Shown: piece after piece, positions 57,341 through 64,000 of the stretch | Layout of the letters: each line of letters starts with the position of its first letter | How positions within the stretch are numbered: position 1 is the first letter of the stretch | NCBI GenBank assembly: GCA_040772665.1 | Contig: JAXGXT010000004.1 | Span: 124,001 to 188,000 of the forward strand | Length of the DNA: 64,000 bases | Direction: 5' to 3' | Origin: JAXGXT01 sp040772665 | Lineage (GTDB): Bacteria; Bacillota; Clostridia; Lachnospirales; Anaerotignaceae | Program-made: the position numbers and the translations under genes | The notes under the pieces: model-generated | What the model was told of the DNA's origin: nothing | Database searches by the model: none | What the model saw: only the letters and a program-made list of their open reading frames with translations

Positions 57341-57395
57341 GTAAATCCTTAACCGTTAAAGACTGCGCAGAAACCACTGCACAGTCTTTTTTTTA
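57302..57395 (+). promoter_or_regulatory. Transcription attenuator of ilvBNC
   Basis: Terminator: AAAGACTGCGCAG (57359-57371), loop AAACCA, CTGCACAGTCTTT (57378-57390) and T-run to 57395; one C-A mismatch. Antiterminator candidate: AGTGGT (57302-57307), CTG (57311-57313) and AGTC (57319-57322) can pair with ACCACT (57374-57379), CAG (57369-57371) and GACT (57362-57365), which would break the terminator. The upstream strand overlaps the last codons of the leader peptide. Confidence 0.65.
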
Positions 57396-57426
57396 TAAAA
57401 AATTAAAGTTGAAGGAGGAAATAAAC

Positions 57427-59085
57427 ATGGAATTAACCGGATGTCAGATATTAATGGAAGTTCTTGTAGAGCAGGGTGTAACAACAGTTTTCGGCTATCC
57501 AGGAGGTCAGGTTTTAAGCATTTATGACGAGCTTTATAAAAACAGACATAGAATAAATCATATTTTAACAGCCCATGAGCAAGGCGCAAGCCATGCCGCA
57601 GACGGCTACAGCAGATCAAGCGGCAGAGTTGGTGTTTGCATAGCCACATCAGGCCCCGGAGCAACAAATCTTATAACAGGCCTTGCAACGGCACATGCAG
57701 ATTCAATACCCCTTGTTGCCATAACAGGCAACGTGCCTATGGAGCTTATAGGAACAGACAGCTTTCAAGAAGTTGACACCATTGGCCTTTCAATTCCCGT
57801 AACAAAACACAGCTTCCTTGTTAAAAGGGTTGAAGACCTTGCCCACTGCCTAAGAGAAGCTTTCAGGTTTGCAAAAAGCGGACGCCCCGGCCCTGTTTTA
57901 GTGGACATTCCAAAAAATGTTCAGCTTGCCAAAACAGAATATATGGCCGCAGGGCCTGCCCAGGCCGATAAAGACCATGACCCAGACACCAACCTTCTTG
58001 ATGAGGCTGTTGAGCTTATTCTTGAAAGCAAACGCCCTGTTATATACTGCGGCGGCGGTGTAATAAACTCCGGCTCTTCAAAAGAACTTACGGCTCTTGC
58101 CGAAAGGCTTGATGCATATGTGGTTTTCAGCATGATGGGGCTTACGGCAATGGATGGAAACCATGATAAATATTTAGGCATGTGCGGAATGCACGGCAGA
58201 TATGCGGCAACAAGGGCATTAAATGAAGCCGATGTTATAATTGCAACAGGGGTCAGGTTCACAGAAAGAGCAACGGGGAATAAACAAAAATTTGCAGAAA
58301 GTTCGAAGATCATACATCTTGAAATAGACCCTGCAGAGCATGGAAAAAACATTGACGTTGACATTGAAATCCTCGGCGATTTAAAAAAGAGTATAGAATA
58401 TATAACAGAAAAAGTGCAGCAAAAAGATAACCCAAAATGGCGTGAAACAATAACAGAATATAAAGGCATAAATAAAGGAATTAAAGACATGGACGGCTTT
58501 ATGCGTCCTTGGGAGGTAATTGCCGCAGTAAATAAAAAAGCTCCGCCTGAAACAAATATAGCAACAGATGTGGGTCAGCACCAAATGTGGGTGTCCCAGT
58601 ATTACGTCTTTAAAAAACCAAGAACACTTTTAACAAGCGGCGGCCTTGGAACAATGGGCTACGGAATGGGTGCGGCAATAGGTGCGGCATCTGCAACAGG
58701 CAATAAAACAGTGCTTTTCACAGGTGACGGAAGTTTTGGCATGAACCTTAACGAGCTTGCCACGGCAGTAAGTCAGGAACTGCCCATTGTTGTTGTAATT
58801 CTTAACAACAGAATGCTGGGAATGATAAGACAATGGCAAAGCCTGTTTTTTGATAACCACTATATGGCAACTGTGCTTCAGCGAAAAACAGACTTTGTAA
58901 AACTTGCAGATGCTTTCGGCGCTGTGGGCTATAGAGCCACTAACCTGACAGAGCTTAACGAGGTTTTGGATAAGGCCTTTGCCATAAAAACTCCTGTGGT
59001 TATTGACTGTATAATTCCCGACGAAGAAAATGTATTCCCAATGGTGCCGCCAAATGGCTCCTTGGAAAATATTATATTGAAATGA
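57427..59085 (+). CDS. ilvB: Acetolactate synthase large subunit
   Basis: 552 residues. Joins two pyruvates (or pyruvate and 2-oxobutyrate) with thiamine diphosphate, first common step to valine, leucine and isoleucine. MELTGCQILMEVLVEQGVTTVFGYPGGQVL, the catalytic Glu in LTAHEQGASHAADGY, and the ThDP motif GDGSFGMNLNELATAVSQELPIVVVILNN are present. ATG 57427 has GAAGGAGG upstream, 32 bases after the attenuator. It is followed directly by ilvN with overlapping or adjacent codons. Confidence 0.96.
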   Translation: MELTGCQILMEVLVEQGVTTVFGYPGGQVLSIYDELYKNRHRINHILTAHEQGASHAADGYSRSSGRVGVCIATSGPGATNLITGLATAHADSIPLVAITGNVPMELIGTDSFQEVDTIGLSIPVTKHSFLVKRVEDLAHCLREAFRFAKSGRPGPVLVDIPKNVQLAKTEYMAAGPAQADKDHDPDTNLLDEAVELILESKRPVIYCGGGVINSGSSKELTALAERLDAYVVFSMMGLTAMDGNHDKYLGMCGMHGRYAATRALNEADVIIATGVRFTERATGNKQKFAESSKIIHLEIDPAEHGKNIDVDIEILGDLKKSIEYITEKVQQKDNPKWRETITEYKGINKGIKDMDGFMRPWEVIAAVNKKAPPETNIATDVGQHQMWVSQYYVFKKPRTLLTSGGLGTMGYGMGAAIGAASATGNKTVLFTGDGSFGMNLNELATAVSQELPIVVVILNNRMLGMIRQWQSLFFDNHYMATVLQRKTDFVKLADAFGAVGYRATNLTELNEVLDKAFAIKTPVVIDCIIPDEENVFPMVPPNGSLENIILK

Positions 59086-59096
59086 GGTGCAAAACT

Positions 59097-59618
59097 ATGA
59101 ATACCACTGATAACCTGCATCAATTTGCCGTTTCTATTATAGTAACAAATCAGGCGGGAGTTTTAACAAGGATTTCATCACTCTTTAGCCAAAGAGATTT
59201 CAACATTGACACCTTCACATCAGGCCAGACAAATAACCCAAAATTGGCAAGGATAACCATAACTGCAACAGGTGACCACCGTAAAAAAAGTCAGCTTTTA
59301 AAACAAATCGCAAAACTTTACGACGTTAAAAAAGTGGAGCTTATGAAACCTGAAAACACCATACTAAGAGAGCTTTTAATAGTAAAAGTAAAGGCACAGG
59401 ATGAAAGTCTGCAAACGGTGCTTAATGCGGCAAACGTGTTCCGCTCCAAAGTGGTTGATATGTCACCGGGCTCGGTGTGTATAGAAATGACAGGTGAAAG
59501 CAGTAAACTAAACGCATTTCTCACCTACGTGGAGCCTTACGGCATAATCGAGTATTGCCGAACGGGGCTTATAGCGGTGGAGCGAGGCAGCGGCAGTCTT
59601 TATGACGAAGACCAATAA
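59097..59618 (+). CDS. ilvN: Acetolactate synthase small (regulatory) subunit
   Basis: 173 residues. N-terminal ACT domain (HQFAVSIIVTNQAGVLTRISSLFSQRDFNIDTFTSGQT) that binds valine for feedback control, and a C-terminal half (LRELLIVKVKAQDES...GIIEYCRTGLIAVERGS). GAGGTG is seven bases before ATG 59097; another ATG at 59082 overlaps the ilvB stop (ATGA) but has no ribosome site. Length is typical. Confidence 0.94.
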   Translation: MNTTDNLHQFAVSIIVTNQAGVLTRISSLFSQRDFNIDTFTSGQTNNPKLARITITATGDHRKKSQLLKQIAKLYDVKKVELMKPENTILRELLIVKVKAQDESLQTVLNAANVFRSKVVDMSPGSVCIEMTGESSKLNAFLTYVEPYGIIEYCRTGLIAVERGSGSLYDEDQ

Positions 59619-59691
59619 ACGAAACACAGGCTTTAACCTTGGGGTGAAACCCAAGTTGTTAAATACACACATAAAAAAGGAGAAGATAACA

Positions 59692-60678
59692 ATGGCTAAA
59701 ATGTATTACGAAAAGGATGCGGATTCACAGAGAATAAAGGGGAAAACAATTGCAATAATCGGTTATGGCTCACAGGGTCATGCTCATGCTCAAAACCTTA
59801 AAGACAGCGGTGCTGATGTAATCGTTGGGCTTTACGAGGGTTCAAAAAGCAAGGCTAAAGCAGAGGCGGACGGCTTAAAGGTTATGACAACAGCTCAGGC
59901 TGTTAAAGCTGCCGATATCACCATGATACTTGTTAATGACGAAACACAGGCAAAAATGTATAAAACAGACATAGAGCCAAACCTTAAATCAGGTGCAACA
60001 CTTGCCTTTGCCCATGGTTTTAACATACACTTTGGACAGATTGTTCCCCCAAGCGATGTGGATGTAATAATGGTTGCCCCAAAAGGCCCTGGACACACAG
60101 TAAGAAGTGAGTATCAGGAAGGCTTTGGCGTGCCTGCCCTTATAGCAGTTTATCAAGACAAAAGCGGTACAGCAAAAGAAACAGCCCTTGCCTATGCAGA
60201 CGCCATAGGCGGCACAAGAGCCGGAGTTCTTGAAACAACTTTCAAAGAGGAGACAGAAACAGACCTTTTCGGCGAGCAGACAGTTCTTTGCGGCGGTGTT
60301 GCGGCGCTTATGAAAGCAGGCTTTGACACACTTGTTGAGGCAGGGTATCAGCCTGAAAGTGCATATTTTGAGTGTATGCATGAAATGAAGCTTATAATAG
60401 ATTTAGTTGTTAAAGAGGGCTTATCCTTTATGCGTTATTCTATAAGCGACACAGCGGAATACGGTGATTACTACGCAGGCCCTAAAATCATAACAGACGA
60501 AACGAAAAAGGCCATGAAAGACATACTTACAAACATTCAGGAGGGGAACTTTGCAAAGGACTGGATTCTTGAAAACCAGGCGAACCGCCCTCACTTTAAC
60601 GCAGTTAGAAGGATACACAGCGAGCACTTAAGCGAAAGCGTTGGTGCAGAGCTTAGAAAGAATATGAGAAGGAAGTAA
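59692..60678 (+). CDS. ilvC: Ketol-acid reductoisomerase
   Basis: 328 residues, class I length. Isomerises and reduces acetolactate with NADPH. MAKMYYEKDADSQRIKGKTIAIIGYGSQGHAHAQNLKDSG, APKGPGHTVRSEY, FKEETETDLFGEQTVLCGG (metal-site Asp and Glu) and the ending RRIHSEHLSESVGAELRKNM. ATG 59692 follows AAAGGAGAAG; a reading 30 codons longer covers the intercistronic hairpin CTTGGG-GTGAAA-CCCAAG (59638-59655). Third and last gene of the unit; ilvD, ilvE and leu genes are not in the window. Confidence 0.96.
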   Translation: MAKMYYEKDADSQRIKGKTIAIIGYGSQGHAHAQNLKDSGADVIVGLYEGSKSKAKAEADGLKVMTTAQAVKAADITMILVNDETQAKMYKTDIEPNLKSGATLAFAHGFNIHFGQIVPPSDVDVIMVAPKGPGHTVRSEYQEGFGVPALIAVYQDKSGTAKETALAYADAIGGTRAGVLETTFKEETETDLFGEQTVLCGGVAALMKAGFDTLVEAGYQPESAYFECMHEMKLIIDLVVKEGLSFMRYSISDTAEYGDYYAGPKIITDETKKAMKDILTNIQEGNFAKDWILENQANRPHFNAVRRIHSEHLSESVGAELRKNMRRK

Positions 60679-60741
60679 GAGAAAAAAGACCGAGGGGTTC
60701 CACCCCACTTCCCCGCAAGGGGCTTGCCCCTTGACCCATTT

Positions 60742-60769
60742 AAAACCGCATATTTTATGCGGTTTTTTT
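60742..60769 (+). terminator. Terminator of ilvBNC
   Basis: AAAACCGCATATTTTATGCGGTTTTTTT, an 11-bp stem with T-run. The hairpin is the same as in family A repeats, so this repeat works as a terminator here. Confidence 0.85.
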
Positions 60770-60847
60770 ACGAGTTTTTTGCCTTTTCTTTAGCTCACGT
60801 TTACATATAAACCAATCCACTATTTTGAATAACCCTCAAGCAAAACA

Positions 60848-60990
60848 AAGTTTTGCGTAATGGGTCAAGTAGGAAGGTTGAAGATAAACGCCGCCGCTGG
60901 GCATCGGAAAGAAGTCCGATGGCAAAGCCGCTTTTTCGTAAGAAAAAGTGCTGAACGAAGTAGCGGTTTGCGGAGCAAATTCCTGACAGT
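60848..60990 (+). repeat. Dispersed repeat family C
   Basis: Contains AAGATAAACGCCGCCGCTGG, GCATCGGAAAGAAGTCCGATG, GGCAAAGCCGCTTTTTCGTAAG and AAAAAGTGCTGAACGAAGTAG, close to the copy at 54180-54290. Part of a 490-base gap between ilvC and the surface-protein gene with no coding sequence. Confidence 0.75.
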
Positions 60991-61022
60991 GAAACCCTTG
61001 TAGGGGGAGGTGGGGGACAACG

Positions 61023-61085
61023 TCCTCCACGGTCTTAAACCAAATCCCTCCACGGTCTTAACCCAAATCCCCCCACTGTCTTTAA
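61023..61085. repeat. Short tandem repeat, three imperfect units
   Basis: CCTCCACGGTCTTAAACCAA-type unit of about 23-28 bases repeated three times (near 61023, 61047 and 61070), ending in CCCCCACTGTCTTTAACCC. Confidence 0.6.
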
Positions 61086-61095
61086 CCCTTTCCAC

Positions 61096-61125
61096 AAAAA
61101 AGGATGCAAGCTTTCGCCTGCATCC
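61096..61125 (-). terminator. Terminator of the Cna-B surface protein
   Basis: GGATGCAGGCGAAAGCTTGCATCC followed by TTTTTT on the minus strand; a 10-bp stem with one bulge, about 45 bases after the stop codon. Confidence 0.8.
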
Positions 61126-61170
61126 TCCTCTTTGTAACTTATCTTTGTTTGTTTGTCTTATTCGTTTCTT

Positions 61171-64000
61171 TTATTCCTCATCTGTTTCCTTTTTCCTTGC
61201 TACCACACCAAGTGCTGCAAGTGCTGCTGCAAGAACCAATCCAAACGCTCCTGCTTTGCTGTTGTCGCCTGTTGCAGGTGCATCACCAAGAGGAACTTCC
61301 TCTTCTTCTATGGCAATTATCATAGGTGTCTCTGCAAGCGGTACTTCCTCTTCAGGAATTTCCACTACTGGCACTTCCGCAAGCGGCACTTCCTCTTCAG
61401 GAATTTCCACTACTGGTGGTGTAGGTGTAGGTGTAGGTGTAGGTGTTGGCGTAGGTGTTGGTGGTACGTATGGATCGTCACTGTCGCCGCCTCCGCCTGT
61501 TGTAACTCTTCTTTCGTAGTAAAGATGAATTTCCTTAACCACACCGTACTCGTCAAGCACTACTTCTTCAATGGTTTCAGGTTTTGCGATATAGTTAAAC
61601 CTTGTTCCGCCAACTTCTGGATCAATGAACCTCCAGTATTCTTTAATAAGGTCAGTCATTTTAACTAACTGTCCAAGCACACCGTTTTCTAAAGCTCTTT
61701 CAACGGTTGTTGTTCCGCCTGCAACGCCGTTTGTGTATGTTGTATAGTGAGTAATAATCTTATACTGATATTCAAGCAATGTGTTAACAAGCTCTATCCT
61801 TACAACTTTTAACCCACCTTCTTCTAAGACTTCCGCCTCTGCGCCTGTCAAAACAACTTCATCAGCCATTTCATAACCGGCCATTTCGCCAAGCTCTTTA
61901 ACAACATATACTATCCATTCATGTGTTTCGCTGTCATACATTGGAAGTTCTTCGAATGTAGCTCCCCATCCGTTTTCAGCATTTAATGTCACTCTTTCAA
62001 GTTCTGTATCAACCACTGAGAACATTGTCATGAAAACAGGTTCTTCTGCATTGCCGATTCCTCTTCTGTAAAGACCAACTTCTACCTCTTCCGGTGTAAC
62101 TGTTCCTTCCGGAACATTCCACTTCTTGCTTATTTCAATGTCGAAATATTGTTGTTCAACTGTGTTAATAATTGTGTTTCCGTCATATTCAGGTTCTTCA
62201 TATCCCTCTAACTGGGTAACTTCTCTGAATGTGTATACATGAGGCTCTCTTGTGTCACCTTTATACTGGTTAAGACCGTCAAACTCGAAAGATGTTTCAC
62301 CATTTTCAAGAGTAACTGTTCTTCCTGCAACGTCATGACCATCCATTACAAGCTGAATTGTAATTTCAGGATGCTCTGTGTCATGAGGGTCATTCCAAAT
62401 CTTTTCGCCCCATACAGTGAATTCCTCATTCTGCTTGATTGTGTTGTAAACATTAAAACCGTCATAAGTTACTTCATAACCATCAGGAACAACTGCCTCT
62501 TCAACTGTATAAACATAGCTCTTAAAAGTATTTCCCTCTTTGTAATATAGCGGCCAGCCACTTTCATTCTCTGGGTTTGGTATTGCAAAAGCAAACATAT
62601 CTGCTGTTTCGGTTCCCTCATCCGGAGTAATAACTGCACTTTCCACAATTGTTCCGTTTTGTTTAAGGTTTATGGTAACTGTTCCGTGAATAGCACTTGC
62701 AGGGTCAATCCAGTATTTTGTTCCGTTAACTTGGATATACTCCATATCCTTTGTGTTTGTTACAGCTACGTCTGCACTGTCATCTTCAAATGCAACTGTA
62801 CCAAGTCCGGAAGCAGAATATCCATTAACTTCGGCTTCCCCTATTCTGTATGAATAAAGCTGACCGTTGTCATTATACTTAGGAAGTTTAAATGTATGGC
62901 TTCCCCCTGCTAAGCTAAATGTATAGCTTGCAACGCTGTTTTGATCATTATCTCTGTAAACATGAATTGTTGCGCTAAGGTCTTCTGCACCCTCAGGAGC
63001 AATCCATTCTTTGGTTACAGTAATTTCAACAGTACCTGTAATTGTGTTTGTTATAGTCCAGTTGTTGCCATCACCCTTAACAGGCTCACCTTTTGTGTAT
63101 CCTGTAAAACTGCTTGTTTCAACAACTCTGTACATTACTTCTTGAGCAATAAGAATAGGTTCGGCTTCAATTCCGCCTGCTTCACCTGTGTCACCTTCGC
63201 CGCCTGCTTCACCTGCACCGCCTGCTTCACCTGCACCGCCTGCTTCACCTGCACCGCCTGCTTCACCTGCACCGCCTGCTTCACCTTCGTCGCCTGCTTC
63301 ACCTTCGTCGCCTGCTTCGCCTTCGTCGCCTGCTTCACCTGTGCCGCTGTCTTCGTCATATGCCGCATCAGCCGGTGCTGATTCAACATATTCATACTTT
63401 GGCAATCCTGTGAATGCACCGCTCCAGCCATTACCATTATTAAGGTCTAATTCTTCTCCCTCAACTGTAATCCAGTTGTTTCCGCCGTCAATACTCTTTT
63501 GAAGTCCAACTGTAACATCAGGATGAGCCATTCCTTCAGGAGACGCCCAAATTTTTGTTACTCCAACGGAAACATCTTCAGGGTCTTGAATTGTGTTTGT
63601 AATAACAACTTTAACGCCATCAGAAGTTACTTGCCTGTCATACCCAATTGTGTATGGGAAACCTGTTTCGGCAACTTTTTCTCTAACCGTATAATTTATA
63701 AGGTTTCCTGTTTCATTAAACTTAGGAAGATCTTCAAATGTTGTTGAATCGCTGAAGGTTGCTGTGTCTATTTTTTCATTATCTGCAAACAATTCAACAG
63801 TTACATAACCATGGCTTGCGCCAACTGTGTCAACCCAAACCTTTTCAACCTCAACCGAAGTTGTTCCGGTTGCAATGTTTGTTATGCTGTATCCGTTAAT
63901 TGTGCTGCTAAATCCATCAACGTCAAATTCTTCAATTGTGTAGTTATTTTCTGTAACCGTTAAGCCGTCTGTGCTGAATGTATACTTTTCCAAATCTGTA
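61171..64000 (-). CDS. Large Cna-B domain surface protein with sorting signal, C-terminal part
   Basis: At least 943 residues; the N-terminus lies beyond the right edge of the window, since the frame is open to base 64000. From left of the protein: six or more Cna-B type repeats of about 85-100 residues (VEVEKVWVD, VGVTKIWASPEG, ITVTKEWIAPEG, VNGTKYWIDP, VWGEKIWNDP, EISKKWNVPEG begin each), with an inserted Gly-X-Y stretch of 19 triplets in the second. Then a MucBP-like domain, a Pro-Thr repeat spacer, three copies of a VEIPEEEVPLAE motif, and a sorting signal: APATGD, a hydrophobic helix and RKKETDEE. APATGD differs from LPXTG but fits sortase variants. It is a wall-anchored stalk or adhesin. 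Confidence 0.87.
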   Translation of the reverse strand, partial: TDLEKYTFSTDGLTVTENNYTIEEFDVDGFSSTINGYSITNIATGTTSVEVEKVWVDTVGASHGYVTVELFADNEKIDTATFSDSTTFEDLPKFNETGNLINYTVREKVAETGFPYTIGYDRQVTSDGVKVVITNTIQDPEDVSVGVTKIWASPEGMAHPDVTVGLQKSIDGGNNWITVEGEELDLNNGNGWSGAFTGLPKYEYVESAPADAAYDEDSGTGEAGDEGEAGDEGEAGDEGEAGGAGEAGGAGEAGGAGEAGGAGEAGGEGDTGEAGGIEAEPILIAQEVMYRVVETSSFTGYTKGEPVKGDGNNWTITNTITGTVEITVTKEWIAPEGAEDLSATIHVYRDNDQNSVASYTFSLAGGSHTFKLPKYNDNGQLYSYRIGEAEVNGYSASGLGTVAFEDDSADVAVTNTKDMEYIQVNGTKYWIDPASAIHGTVTINLKQNGTIVESAVITPDEGTETADMFAFAIPNPENESGWPLYYKEGNTFKSYVYTVEEAVVPDGYEVTYDGFNVYNTIKQNEEFTVWGEKIWNDPHDTEHPEITIQLVMDGHDVAGRTVTLENGETSFEFDGLNQYKGDTREPHVYTFREVTQLEGYEEPEYDGNTIINTVEQQYFDIEISKKWNVPEGTVTPEEVEVGLYRRGIGNAEEPVFMTMFSVVDTELERVTLNAENGWGATFEELPMYDSETHEWIVYVVKELGEMAGYEMADEVVLTGAEAEVLEEGGLKVVRIELVNTLLEYQYKIITHYTTYTNGVAGGTTTVERALENGVLGQLVKMTDLIKEYWRFIDPEVGGTRFNYIAKPETIEEVVLDEYGVVKEIHLYYERRVTTGGGGDSDDPYVPPTPTPTPTPTPTPTPPVVEIPEEEVPLAEVPVVEIPEEEVPLAETPMIIAIEEEEVPLGDAPATGDNSKAGAFGLVLAAALAALGVVARKKETDEE
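63185..63350 (-). repeat. 18-bp coding minisatellite in the surface-protein gene
   Basis: Unit on the minus strand GGTGAAGCAGGCGGTGCA or GACGAAGGCGAAGCAGGC type, about nine units, encoding alternating GEA-GDE and GEA-GGA triplets. The unit length is a multiple of three, so copy-number changes keep the frame. Confidence 0.85.

Noticed and set aside
57170..57426. T-box riboswitch upstream of ilvB
   Set aside because: No T-box antiterminator consensus (GGTGG-type with ACCGCG) or specifier-loop layout is seen; an Ile-rich reading frame is.
63188..63502. Plus-strand frame encoding repeated Pro-Ala-Ser units
   Set aside because: It is the antisense of the Gly-X-Y minisatellite in the Cna-B gene; the minus strand holds the complete domain structure.

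Overview
The window looks like chromosome of a low-GC, Gram-positive-type anaerobe of the class Clostridia. This is inferred from AT-rich genes with strong GGAGG ribosome sites, a WalRK two-component system with YycH/YycI-like partners, meso-diaminopimelate dehydrogenase, S-layer-homology and stalk-domain secreted proteins, a sortase-type Cna-B surface protein, and siroheme-type tetrapyrrole genes without late heme genes. An Anaerotignum/Lachnospirales-like host would fit, but the sequence alone does not settle the genus.

Layout. 1-2.3 kb: start of murA (cut by the window edge), a composite repeat and a MATE exporter. 2.3-10.3 kb: one long minus-strand cluster, ispE - gntR - LysM/G5 protein - walR - walK - secreted orf149 - yycH-like - yycI-like, with an internal promoter carrying a perfect WalR box. 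10.7-15.3 kb: a secreted stalk-domain protein (second WalR box), an IS1182-type element with a 4-bp target duplication, and a second MATE exporter. 15.3-16.2 kb: stacked hairpins with a possible small RNA, a 29-bp x5 array and a 113-bp x4 array. 16.2-20 kb: two chemoreceptors, the second frameshifted. 20.5-29.3 kb: a CaiB-type CoA transferase, a VanW-family protein, ddh, a secreted Fn3/stalk protein, a membrane-anchored LuxR-type regulator and a secreted nuclease. 29.3-30.3 kb: an IS3-type transposase remnant split by two tandem copies of a mobile structured repeat. 30.3-36.1 kb: a sigma-54-controlled module with two CoA transferases, a BCCT transporter and a PAS/AAA+ activator. 36.3-42.8 kb: a frameshifted tyrosine recombinase facing an rRNA operon (16S-23S-tRNAThr-tRNAfMet, no 5S) with three tandem promoters. 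42.8-47.6 kb: secG, an orphan TRAP-type binding protein, AEC and MgtC-type membrane proteins, EcsC and a hypothetical. 47.7-54.1 kb: hemA-sirC-hemC-cobA/hemD-hemB-hemL. 54.5-56.9 kb: an SLH protein. 57.1-60.7 kb: ilvBNC behind a leader-peptide attenuator. 61.2-64 kb: a large Cna-B surface protein running off the window.

How the parts work together. WalR probably controls part of its own accessory genes and a secreted protein through perfect TGTWAH-N5-TGTWAH boxes. The sigma-54 module has a textbook -24/-12 promoter and two matching upstream dyads, so the PAS activator next to it probably switches on uptake and CoA activation of a betaine- or carnitine-like compound. The hem cluster makes uroporphyrinogen III and sirohydrochlorin, for siroheme or corrinoids. 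The ilv genes appear to be attenuated by a 40-codon, isoleucine-rich leader rather than by a T-box.

The most unusual part of the window is its intergenic DNA. At least three dispersed repeat families recur between genes, and one (about 153 bp, bounded by a 13-bp ATTATAYCATAAA-type direct repeat) has inserted into a transposase gene and into itself in tandem.
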